Below, in pieces: positions 1 through 8,509 of a DNA stretch of 10,906 nucleotides (its first letter is position 1; every line of letters starts with the position of its first letter). Position numbers and translations under genes: made by a program. The notes beneath the pieces were generated by a model. That model ran no database searches and was not told the DNA's origin. It saw nothing but the letters and a program-made list of their open reading frames with translations. Origin of the DNA: Physocladia obscura (lineage: Eukaryota > Chytridiomycota > Chytridiomycetes > Chytridiales > Chytriomycetaceae); assembly GCA_027596945.1 (NCBI GenBank), contig JADGJH010001285.1, positions 1 through 10,906 of the forward strand, written 5' to 3'.

Positions 1-1218
1 TTCCACCCCCTTCATTTTCTATTGCCTCTTCCCTCTTGACCCTTTAGTTTTTTTTAAAAAACAACCCAAAAAAAAAAAAAAAAAAAATGACGAAGTGAGT
101 GATTTTATACGAGAATTTTAAGGGCGTACACATGCGCGGCGGTTATAGACACTTGCGACAGAACATCGACTTTGCAGTTTGATGATTGTGTAGCAGTTGT
201 AACTCGTTGATAAAAAAACAATGGACCTTTGTATTTAAGTACACTGCATATTATTCCTTTTGGCCAGAGAGGTTGACATTTTTGACTCCTTCGGTATTTT
301 TCTTGGTGATCCAGGACGGAAGTGAACCGTTGCCAACCGAAAATTTCACATGTGGGATGTGTTCAGGTTTCAGGAAAGTTCCTCGGGGAGCTTGATGTTC
401 GTCCGTGGTTAGTGGAGATTGAGCCAAATAAAATAGGATGTCATTAATTAGTTTACAGACGGCGTTGTAATTGAATCGTTTGATTTATAATATGGCTGTC
501 AGCTATCTGTTATTAGGGTGGATGGTACAGATATTATCTGCTACAACTAGTGGTGCAAAAAACAATGCTGGGTTGTGGCGCAGAGTCGAAATATTTGAAA
601 AACGATCGCATACTCATCCACAATATAATGTATTTTACTGGACATACAGACGAAAAATATTATAAAAGAAATAAAAATGAAAAAAAATGAAAAAAAAGAT
701 AAAAAGGAAGGCAATGCTCAAACTCGGTGGCCTGATTCAATGCCTGAGGCAAACTCTTGTTCGTCTGTAGAATTTACAGCGGATATATTCATGTGGAAAA
801 AATTTTGGGTGATTGGTAGAATGCGGCGAACACAATGTTCGCATTATGCGGACCGGCGTGTAGTCCAATAATACGCGTAACTGTCCTAGCATCCGTCGCC
901 GTAATGCAGTGTCGATTGTTAGTCGACAGCAATACGTTGCTGTGTTGTTACCCAGTCGTTGTATATTGCTACTTGGCTGTCTTGAGTATTTGGCTGAGGT
1001 TTGCAATGCTTGGCTTAGCAATTTTTTCGTTCAAAAAATTATTTCCATGACCCTACTTTTTGCATCTGCCGTAAAACCACTCTTATTTTTATTTTCCTGT
1101 CTTCAAGAAAAAAAAAGAATAATAAAAAGGAGAAAGAAAAAAAAAAAAACTAGGGCGGATGGGTAAAGGTGTCTACTTCGTTCCGAAAAGAAAAAGAAAA
1201 AAGAAAAAAATCGATAAA
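1..1218. other. gene-free AT-rich region (probable 3' flank)
   Basis: I see no convincing gene here. The short ORFs (for example 186-395, 471-665, 677-871 on plus and 737-1021 on minus) overlap each other, have no recognisable motif and no codon pattern like that of the real genes. The stretch holds an A run at about 69-87, purine-rich low-complexity sequence at about 1107-1152 and 1188-1210, and a pyrimidine-rich stretch at 1-55. TTTATT around 1088 on plus (AATAAA on minus) could be the polyadenylation signal of the minus-strand deacetylase gene. Several small inverted repeats lie at 826-943. Confidence 0.5.
826..943. repeat. cluster of small perfect hairpins
   Basis: Two perfect 7-bp inverted repeats lie 83 bases apart: GCGAACA/TGTTCGC with a 3-nt loop (826-842) and ACAGCAA/TTGCTGT with a TACG loop (926-943). 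Between them GTCGA/TCGAC (about 911-927) can also pair and would compete with the second hairpin. The block is more GC-rich than its surroundings. It could be structured RNA, a remnant of a mobile element or chance. Confidence 0.3.
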
Positions 1219-1395
1219 TCAACAGGTTCCTGACTTGATCCACAGCAAAAAGCAGTAATACGAAACATGTGAAACACATTCAGTTGAAAACCACGGGGAG
1301 CAGAGTTTTCCTGCAGGGCTTGCAGCAGCTGTAGTAGCAGCAGCAGCAGTCGTCGTGGTCGTGGTCGTCGTAGTGGCAGTTGTAGCTGTTGTTTT
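1219..1395 (-). CDS. candidate last exon of the Agd3-like gene: Thr/Ala-rich linker plus Cys tail
   Basis: On the minus strand a pyrimidine-rich tract ends in TTTAG at 1396. From 1395 an open frame runs 58 codons to TGA at 1219-1221. The first 25 codons are almost only Thr and Ala (ACN and GCN codons, a GC-rich trinucleotide tract at about 1321-1380). The remaining residues contain four cysteines spaced 8, 8 and 10 residues apart. Three possible donors in the preceding exon (GTACCT at 1476, GTTAAT at 1470, GTTTGA at 1458) all join this frame in phase 0 and give introns of 81, 75 or 63 nt, inside the size range of the gene's other introns. Thr-rich linkers commonly tether accessory modules in secreted fungal enzymes. 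None of the donors is strong, so the TGA at 1453-1455 may be the true end. If spliced at 1458 the protein would be about 1019 residues. Confidence 0.5.
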   Translation of the reverse strand, partial: KTTATTATTTTTTTTTAAAATTAAASPAGKLCSPWFSTECVSHVSYYCFLLWIKSGTC

Positions 1396-1452
1396 CTAAA
1401 CCCAACAAAAAAAGTCAACACTCGAAATAAAGCGAAAAATCCAAAATAAAAC

Positions 1453-4400
1453 TCAAACCGTTGAATTAACAGGTACAGAAATCTCCAAAGACGTTCCAAA
1501 TTTAATAGAAACCGGCGCCGCGTTTGCAATTAGTGGAACCCAAACCGTCAAAGAATCAACCCCAATTTGTTCAGTAGTAGCACCCGTTGGTAGAACTAGA
1601 TTTTGCCCCGTAACCCCATAGGGAAGTGTAACCGGTGCACTGCAGCTTGTGTTCGCAGAAACAGTAAATCCTACAACATAAACACCCCCCGCTGTGACAG
1701 TCCTGTTCTGCAGCACAGTTACACCAGCAGTCTCATAAATCTGGCGGTTTATAAACTTTTGCGTCAAATCATCTTGCTTGACTGTAATTATTGGCCAGTT
1801 TACAATCTGAGTAAAGTTTCCAAATACGCTTTCGATCCATTGCTGGGCCAGCCCGAGTTTCCCGGTTGCGGAGCCAAAAGAAACAACAGGCATATCAGCG
1901 TTACGTAGGTTCCCTTGATGGAACATTGCGGGTTGCCATGAGAGTAATGCCAATGTGCGCAAGTTACGTTGAACTTCCGCGTTCAGGACGTAATAAAAGC
2001 TTTTCGCGTTGGCGCCTGTGAGGCCATAAATCGTGTTATAGAGGATCGTGTCATATGCTTGGTTCGTGGCGTTGAAGTAGATATTGAGGACTTGGCGCGG
2101 AATGATGATAAATCCGTCAAACCCGTTCGCATCGAATGTAGTATTGAGTGGCCAGTATAATGGCCGAGTCGGGTGTAAAGTCTTCGGCCGCGACGAGTCT
2201 CCAACGGCAGCTTTGATTCCAAAATCAGACAGTGCTCGCAATGCATCGCCATTGAATAGCCCGGAAATCCCAGGTGTGATCATGGATTTGTTATTCCAGA
2301 ATGCTTGGCCGTCCCAGCCCAGGTAGGATTTTGACGCCAATCTGAAATTGAAAGTTACTTCGTTCCACGTGTCACTATACGAGTTATTGTTTAGGATTTC
2401 GTGCGTAAATGTGTGCGAACACCACAAGAACTTGTTGGCGGTTTTTGTTAGGTTTGCACCAGCGAAAAAGGAATACAACGGGTCTGATGCCAATACTGGT
2501 CCCCAGTTTGTGTTCAACGTTGATAGGCTTGGCCATAGTGTTTGTCCGGTTCCAAGAGGTTTTTTCCAGTCAATTACAGAGTCGGTTAAATCCGGATCAA
2601 AATCGAGCGAATAATCAGTGCTAGTTGATATAATTTCCATTACCCCATTTCCTGTGAATCAAATAATAATAATAGCAATTATAATGATAATTGCAATGTT
2701 AATAATTCAGATAATGTATATAATATTCTAACCGTTGAATCCAATCTCGAAAGTAATATTCGATCCTGCCGGCAATCTCGCATTAATTTGTGGCTGCCAT
2801 GTTATCAGCCCCTGAATATCCGCAGGTGATAACCGGAAATCTACCTCGACCCCATTCTCGTTATTTCCCGAAGTTGTCAAAAACATGTCATCAACCTGAG
2901 GGGTAAAGTAAAGTCTTCTGATTCCAGTATAAAGCCCATAAGTGGCCCATTGGAACCACAAATGGCCCACAGTGTCGCACGTGATTGACCATGACCCACA
3001 TGGGAAAAAGAAAGACATTTGTTGTTGGTTTCTGCCAAAGTCGATGACTGCTGCAGCGACACCAGAGTTGTTGGATCCGGCAGTCGTTCCGAATGAAAGA
3101 ACTGGAGTGACGGACGTAGAATTTATGATTGTTCCTGGGAAGTTGCACGATCTGCGTCCCCAAATTGCATAAATTATGAGATTGCATAAAGCTGTTTTTT
3201 TTTTTTACCCATCAGCGATTCCATCGCCAGCAATCAATGACCAATTCGCCTTCATTCCAGCAGGATTCGTAAACTGGAGGCTACCATTCGCCGGTGAGAC
3301 ATAGAGACTTGTTTGAGAGTTGCATGAAACAGCAGAGCCGACGGACGAAAGTTGGTTTGCAAACAAACTGGCGGTAGGAAGATCGTTAATTGCAACAAGT
3401 CGAACGCCGTAGTACTGCTGATAGTTATATAGTTGTTTCCATTGCCAGCTGTATAATGTCGTTAAGTATGATCCATTCGGGAATCCACCTGATAAACAAG
3501 AGAATTATAAAATTGCCCTTTTTTTTTCTTATTTTTTTGTTACCAATCATTTGCCCACTTGCAAGCACTATAAGACTATACTTTCCCGTTACGTTTTGCA
3601 CAACCTCCAATGGCAATGGCGTATTCACCAATCCCGAAGCATTCGCCACAACAATATCATAATCCAAGCCATAAGCCTGCAAAATATGCGCAGGATACTC
3701 GTCTGTGCCATCTCCCGTCGACAAAATTAAAGCGCGAGTTTGAACAATCGCAGTGTGCGTCACGACCGGTGCAGGCGGGGGCGGCGCTGTGAGCGCATAA
3801 GTTCCGTTCGAGAGCCAATTGATCAGAACCGCGTTTGTGTAGCTGGAAAGACTGGCTGCAAATGCAGTTGGCGTGTTTGCGGAGATTGCTCCGTCCCAGG
3901 TGGCGGTTTGGTAGAAGAATGACAGTTGTTGTTGCGTTGCGGAGAATGAGTAGATGCATGCTGCGATGCTTGTTACACCGGTTGAGTCGGTAAAATTGAG
4001 GATTGGAGTTACTGCAGTTGCATTGACGGTTTTAGCTGGATATACAGTGCTGATTAAAAATAAAAATTTTTCGTCAATCTCTGCCGTTTTTTGTCCGGTT
4101 CAGTTTATTTCAATTTTCTCACCCAGTCGCCACAGTAAAATTGTACAAGGACGGCAAACCAGCTTTAGTGGATCCGAGGACATTGGCTGGAGACACAGTC
4201 ACAGGAACAACTGCGGTGACCGCCGACGTTGTGTATCCATACGATGACCCGATCCCAGGAACGTCATACAGCGAAGCTAGACGGACGTTATTCGCACTCT
4301 GGTATGCATATAACTGCGCCCATTGATTAGTCGAGAACCCTTAAAAGAGAAGACAAAAGCCCACGAGTTAATGCTCAAATCTCTAACAGATACAAACATT

Positions 4401-4692
4401 TAAGCTACCCAATAATAAAAATACCTATTACTCCGCTGCCCAACAGAATCATGCTAAAGTTCGCCGTTCCCGTTGTTACTGAAAGTAGCGGAAGCGTCGA
4501 AAAGGCCGTGCTTGTTGCAGAGTCGTATGTAATGACGGGAATGCCGAACGTGGCAAAGCTTATAAGTGCAGCCTGTGCAGACGGAGTGTCGCTGCCAAAC
4601 ACCACCGCTTGGTTGGGCAAACTTATTGCCCCACATAATGCGAAAAGAGAAGCGGCAACGATTGAAAGCACTGCTTTTGATGACCGGCGCAT
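1453..4692 (-). CDS. agd3: secreted Agd3-like polysaccharide deacetylase (CE18), six exons
   Basis: Exons on minus: 4692-4425, 4339-4123, 4049-3544, 3488-3209, 3151-2733, 2651-1453; introns of 85, 73, 55, 57 and 81 nt, all GT-AG, giving about 962 residues. The family founder, Agd3 of Aspergillus, is a secreted metal-dependent deacetylase of galactosaminogalactan with a CBM87 module and a CE18 domain. Visible here: a signal peptide (RRSSK, then a hydrophobic core, probable cleavage after CGA at about residue 22); two tandem copies of an N-terminal alpha/beta plus beta-sandwich module (about 27-250 and 264-503) joined by a Pro-rich linker; then the deacetylase domain with QVDD (Asp511/512), SHTFTHE (His643, His647) and FHQGN (His808) as likely metal and catalytic motifs; and a C-terminal beta-rich domain (about 870-960). 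There are many N-glycosylation sequons. I chose the ATG at 4692 over an upstream in-frame ATG at 4752 because it gives a clean signal peptide. No other galactosaminogalactan genes are in the window, so the substrate is unproven. The frame may continue into an exon at 1395-1219. Confidence 0.88.
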
Positions 4693-5089
4693 CTTTTTTT
4701 CTAGAATCAATTTGAAACAGAATTTGTTAGACACGACGAAAAATTTATACATTTTTTATTGTATTTTTTGATTGGTAGAATTGTATGGAACAAGCAAAGT
4801 CAAGCCAATTTGAAAGAAAAAGAACCACTCTATGATACATTTTTCGCCATTTTTTAATATGTCGACAATGGCCAGTGCAAAAAGGGTGTCTGAAACAGGA
4901 CAAATTTTTTTTTTTTTTTCCTGCTTTCAAATATTCTGTTGCAGTGTCTCAATGAGAAAATTTGAGCGACATGTATAGGCTTATATAATCAATTATTTGT
5001 CACTTTTTTTTTGTGTCAGTCTGTTTTTTGAAAGAGATATCTGACAAATCGGTCTGGAACAACAAGACGGAAATGTCAAGAAAAGCCAA

Positions 5090-5124
5090 GCACTAAGCAC
5101 TTAGCACAGCGATTGCACTAAGCA
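5090..5124. repeat. three copies of a GCACTWAGCA motif
   Basis: GCACTAAGCA occurs at 5090-5099 and 5115-5124, and GCACTTAGCA at 5097-5106, overlapping the first copy by three bases. This is about 400 bases upstream of the deacetylase start. The centre, CTAAG-CA-CTTAG, is an inverted repeat. It may be a transcription-factor binding cluster; no factor is assigned. Confidence 0.45.
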
Positions 5125-5296
5125 AAAAAATAATTACTCAGATCTACCAGATCAATTTCTTGTTATTATATCTTTAAGTTTTTCCTTCTTTTACTTGTTG
5201 CCCGCTCATCTTCATTGTTCATCCATTTTTTGGTTTTTGATTACTATTCTCGCACTTCAATAATGAGCATTCTTTCTTCTCGTTGCTCACTATGCT

Positions 5297-5316
5297 CGAC
5301 TTCGACCGACTTCGAC
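5297..5316. repeat. exact 10-bp tandem duplication
   Basis: CGACTTCGAC is repeated twice head to tail (5297-5306, 5307-5316) in AT-rich intergenic sequence. No function is evident. Confidence 0.5.
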
Positions 5317-5598
5317 ATGCTATTATTATTATTATTTTTTTTTGTTCCTTTCTTTGAATATAATTTAGTAATTCGCTAAGCTCATGTGACATATTTTCAG
5401 GCCAATAAAAGGCGTAATTAAACTGATCAGTTTTATTTTATTTTTCTAATATTTGCTGCAAGCAGACACCCACTCACGATACCTCAACATCATCAAATCG
5501 ATCACCCATTCAGCCAAAAGAAAAAGAAAAAAACAACGCAAAAAAAGCAGATAGTAGATAGACCAGGACTTTAAAGCAAAAAATTTACACCTGGCGAC

Positions 5599-6455
5599 CT
5601 AAACGGCAGTAGGAGGAGATTCTTTCTTTGGGGCAATATCCTGCTTGGACAGGTTGGGGTCGTATGAGCCAGTTGCGCGGTTGACGAGTTGAACGTTAAT
5701 GGAGTAGCCGTGTTTGATCAAGTCTCTCTGGTTTGGGTAAAGATTGTTCAAGGATTTAGTTGATTGGTTGGTTGGCTAGTTGTTAGCTTACCCAGGTTTC
5801 GTTTGGGTCAGACAGGGTTTGCAACTGGTACATTTCGAGAAAGCCGTCGCGGGTCAGGTTTCCGTTCTGGTCGCAGTGGAACGACTTTTTGAGTTCGTCG
5901 ATGGCGGATTCTTCAAACTATCGGATGAATATGTTTAGTAGCTGCACGGTGAGGGGTTTGGTTAGTACCTTCTCGCCGTTAGTGGCGATGGCAAAGCGTT
6001 CAAGCTCATTTCTGTTGAGCGCTTTGTCGTTGTCGTCGTCGAAGCGTGCAAAGATTTCGAGGAGAGCCGTGCGTACGTTGGGCAGTAGCGAATCATCCGC
6101 CTCGCTAAGAAGCGGCGCGCGTTTCGTTTTGCCCAAGCCAGCCAGCGCCTTTTGTTGTTTACGTGTTATATGCGTTCCATGAATACATCGCAGCAAAAGA
6201 ACAGTATTCATGCTCTCTGCTGCATTGTATTGTATTGCTCCTAAATATTGAGCTAACCTGAGATGCAAGCTCCGGGCCCAGGGTGCCCGCAGCAATCTTG
6301 TCGAGCCGCACCTGGTGCTGTTGCTGGCGGATTACCAGCGCTGCCGCCTGCGCAGGTGTCAGCATTACTTGCGGTCCCTGTTGCTGTTGCGCCTGTGCCG
6401 CCTTCACCTTTGCGCTCTTGCGTTTCTGCGCTCCCGTCTTGTTTTTGCCCACCAT
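5599..6455 (-). CDS. small EF-hand protein with basic, Gln-rich N terminus, four exons
   Basis: Exons on minus: 6455-6258, 6148-5969, 5917-5792, 5727-5599 (TAG at 5599-5601). All introns are phase 0 and measure 109, 51 and 64 nt. The 51-nt intron is a multiple of three but contains a stop, and it has a CTACTAAAC branch-like site. The product is 210 residues. Residues 1-26 are Lys-rich and end in QQQQ. Residues 97-108 or so form a canonical EF-hand loop (DDDNDKALNRNE: acidic at 1, 3, 5 and Glu at 12, but Lys instead of Gly at 6). A second helix-loop-helix follows (HCDQNGNLTRDG) with His at position 1 and Gly at 12, so it probably binds calcium poorly or not at all. The pattern GFLEMYQLQTLSDPNETW after it looks well conserved. 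It is cytoplasmic or nuclear by default, with no signal peptide. I do not recognise a named gene. The 109-nt intron's acceptor (AAAAG) is the least certain junction. The start is the first ATG after an in-frame non-ATG extension. Confidence 0.8.
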
Positions 6456-7027
6456 CTTGAAAATCAACTGAAACCGAAAATTGAGCTCTGTTCAAAATTT
6501 AATTGCCACGTCAAATTCCCTCTCCCATCATACCACGTCCCGATCCAACGCTTGAACAATCCTTTTTTGTATAGGGCCACGGATTGCATTTTCTGTTTGA
6601 TGATATCTGGAAAGCAATGGAATGAATTATTGTAAATTAAACTCACAATTCAAGTTCAATAATTGGAGCCTCTCGAACGTGAAGATGGACAAAAACGACC
6701 AAAACTTACAGAAAACAAAACTTTCAACAGTGGATACTGCAAATATGTGAATGAATAGTCTATTTAGTCTACATTGAATCATTCAAATAAAGTATACTAT
6801 ATTTCAAAATATTTGACAACTGTTTGCCATAAGCAAAATCGCTACTGCAATCATGAAAAGGCAAAGTTCTTTAAATAATTGAAGCTGTCCATTTTGTAAA
6901 GTGATTCTTTCTTGGAAGTTAAACAATTGTTGCTTCAGGTTCAAATTATGAATAAAAATATTTGAAGTATAATTTCCAGAAGAAAATGACGATATAGCAA
7001 GAAAAGAAAATTTCGTTATTTATCGAT

Positions 7028-7337
7028 TTATTTACTCGCAATAACTGGTATTTGCAACAGTTTTGATCGATTAAGCACGGAAGTGCCCTTGATTTCGGTA
7101 CGCAGAGTAAGATTTTCAATCGAAAAATCTAGTTTGGGGTCGGCGAGAGCAATATACCATCTATATGTTTTTTTATTTTTTATTTAAAAAAAGAGAGAGA
7201 AACACGAATGATTTCGACCCATTTTCTTTCAACCATCAGTTGACATCACTTATAGTCCAATTAAACGGATCAGGTAAAAATCAACTTACCACAGGCCCAT
7301 CCATTTTAGAATTCGGACCTGCAACTTGATTATTCAT
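7028..7337 (-). CDS. possible small spliced gene, unresolved
   Basis: On the minus strand an ATG at 7337 opens 16 codons that end exactly at a consensus donor (G|GTAAGT, intron from 7289). Further on, a pyrimidine/A-rich tract ending CATATAG at 7161 precedes an open frame of about 43 codons (7160-7028) closed by TAA, with a balanced composition (Asp, Glu, Lys, Leu rich) unlike the flanking low-complexity DNA. Direct joining of the two pieces is out of frame (phase 0 onto phase 1), so an extra small exon or a different donor is required, or these are chance signals. No family is recognised. Confidence 0.2.
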
Positions 7338-7912
7338 AAGCACCAAAACAGCAAAAAATTTTGATTTTCAGTCGCTGAAAAGTCAGTCATGGAGCAGGGA
7401 ATTGTTACATCTCTACCAGAGTTTTCTAACTCCGCAAATAGATAAATTTTTCGCGACCAACAAGTATTTAAAGATTAATTTTGTACGGATGGTGGCTTAA
7501 CAATAACTGGTGAATTTTTACAATATCATGTTCACAAAAATCAGCAAAACGACTGAATTGGCATCAATAATGGCACCAATTGTATCATCGGTACTTATGG
7601 TCTCCGACGTTGTGAATTTGAAAGAACTATGAATAGTTATATTCTTTCATTGCCCACCGTTCTATAAACAAATTGTTTTAGTGCTGTATGGTGTAGATTT
7701 CTGCAGGTTATATCTGTATGCCACATTATACGCTGAATATTTACGTGGAAAATATACTATTTTGGAATTGTGCTACACAGTACAGATAGAGAGCTGGTCA
7801 TTCAATAAATTATTCACGTCCTGTGTAAATTCGTGTTCTGAAAATCGAGGCCATTTGTTTTCTCAATTAAATATAATACATAGTTCAATCTCCAGTGCAG
7901 TTGAAATCATAT

Positions 7913-7918
7913 TTTATT
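7913..7918 (-). terminator. candidate polyadenylation signal of arsC copy 1
   Basis: TTTATT on plus reads AATAAA on minus, nine bases beyond the stop codon at 7927. Its position and sequence fit a eukaryotic cleavage/polyadenylation signal. Confidence 0.5.
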
Positions 7919-7926
7919 AGTTCTCT

Positions 7927-8416
7927 TTATAGTGTACCGATCAACTCATTTTCAATTCTCGCACGAATCTGATCACGGACATCATTGTAAAATGCAAGTT
8001 GCTCATCTTCACTCCCTGCTGCCTTGGATGGATCAGGAAAGCTCCAATGCAACCGAGTCTTGGCATTCTTGAAGTAAGGGCAAGACTCATTCGCTGCGTC
8101 GCAAACAGTGATAACATAGTCAAAGGTAGTTTCAAGAAAACGGTCCAATGTTTTTGAAAATTGGTGCGAGATGTCCATGTTAATTTCAGCCATTGTCTTG
8201 AGTGCCAAAGGGCGAACAAAGGTTTGTTGTGTCCCAGCAGATTGTGCAAAATAGGTTTCTGGGGCAAGGTTATTGAGAAGCCCTTCCGCGATCTTCAATT
8301 AACAGTTTCAGATTTGTTTTTCACTCAATATTTTATATTACCTGGCTTCTAGCAGAATTATGCGTGCAAATAAACAGGACCTGTTTCTTGTGCTGATGCT
8401 GAATACTTGTTTCCAT
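7927..8416 (-). CDS. arsC: arsenate reductase, thioredoxin-coupled LMW-PTP type (copy 1), one intron
   Basis: Exons 8416-8342 and 8292-7927 on minus, with a 49-nt phase-0 intron (GTAATA...TTGAAG), give 146 residues, normal for the family. It reduces arsenate to arsenite in the cytoplasm using a Cys relay recycled by thioredoxin (family knowledge). The sequence shows the CX5R loop CTHNSAR (Cys17, Arg23), the Cys pair CDAANESC (Cys89, Cys96) and HWSFPDP with the likely general-acid Asp112: all three relay cysteines of the staphylococcal-type ArsC are present. The short N-terminal extension before VLFICTHN is rich in His, Gln and Lys. The intron falls immediately after SARSQ, at the end of the phosphate-binding loop. 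The gene is head to head with ACR3, 93 bp apart, which implies co-regulation. A protein-tyrosine phosphatase is less likely because of the Cys pair. Confidence 0.92.
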
Positions 8417-8509
8417 TTCGGTTAAATTCAAGTAATCAGAAAATCAAAAAATCAGAAAATCAGAAAATCAAAAAATCAGAAGCTAAATCTGGAAAAAGTG
8501 TCCACGAAA
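8417..8509. promoter_or_regulatory. bidirectional arsC/ACR3 promoter
   Basis: The 93 bases between the two divergent ATGs must hold the 5' leaders and at least the proximal promoters of both genes. More than half of it is an 8-bp tandem repeat array, each unit carrying an AATCA core. I see no clear TATA box. In budding yeast ACR2 and ACR3 likewise share a divergent promoter, controlled by Yap8 at TGATTAATAATCA; the AATCA half-site recurs here, but a Yap8-like regulator is only an inference. Confidence 0.6.
8435..8482 (+). repeat. six tandem 8-bp repeats in the ars promoter
   Basis: Six uninterrupted 8-mers of the form ATCARAAA: type G (ATCAGAAA) at 8435, 8451 and 8459, type A (ATCAAAAA) at 8443 and 8467, and a last unit ATCAGAAG at 8475. 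The order G-A-G, G-A-G means the array is also two 24-bp copies differing only at the final base. Confidence 0.85.

Larger units (their letters stand above)
4693..5598. promoter_or_regulatory. intergenic: upstream region of the deacetylase gene and 3' flank of the EF-hand gene
   Basis: AT-rich, with T runs (about 4907-4919, 5003-5011, 5336-5343) and no credible ORF. The minus-strand deacetylase promoter must lie here. ATTGG at 4770-4774 is a CCAAT box on minus, about 80 bases upstream of its ATG. TTTATT near 5433 (AATAAA on minus) could end the EF-hand transcript. Two short repeat groups are listed separately. Confidence 0.45.
6456..7926. other. long AT-rich intergenic region
   Basis: About 1.5 kb between the EF-hand gene and arsC copy 1. 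It must contain the EF-hand promoter (right after 6455 on minus) and the 3' end of arsC copy 1. The longest open frames (6464-6646 minus, 7681-7920 plus) show no motif and are not supported. A weak spliced candidate at 7028-7337 minus is listed separately. I see no tRNA, rRNA, transposase or terminal inverted repeats. Confidence 0.5.

Noticed and set aside
677..871. Plus-strand ORF starting with a Lys-rich stretch
   Set aside because: The start lies in an A-rich low-complexity run, there is no motif, and it overlaps a minus-strand ORF of equal quality. It reads as chance.
1173..1529. Minus-strand ORF of 118 codons rich in Arg and Leu
   Set aside because: It is an alternative frame across the Thr/Ala trinucleotide tract and the end of the deacetylase exon. 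The Thr/Ala frame fits the splice phase and secreted-protein composition; this one does not.
1453..5598. A full galactosaminogalactan biosynthesis cluster around the Agd3-like gene
   Set aside because: No epimerase, glycosyltransferase or glycoside hydrolase partner is present in the window; the neighbour is an EF-hand protein.
6253..6495. Minus- and plus-strand ORFs rich in Gly, Ala and Cys over the first exon of the EF-hand gene
   Set aside because: They are shadow frames of a GC-rich coding exon whose own frame continues across three good introns.
7681..7920. Plus-strand ORF of 79 codons ending beside arsC copy 1
   Set aside because: No recognisable domain, AT-rich composition like its flanks, and it runs into the polyadenylation region of arsC copy 1.
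8293..8341. Reading arsC copy 1 as a truncated pseudogene lacking its catalytic loop
   Set aside because: The missing loop is found intact in the first exon (8416-8342), joined in phase by a 49-nt GT-AG intron.
8435..8482. CRISPR-like or transposon repeat
   Set aside because: The units are 8 bp, directly tandem and without spacers; this is a promoter microsatellite, not a CRISPR array or mobile element.
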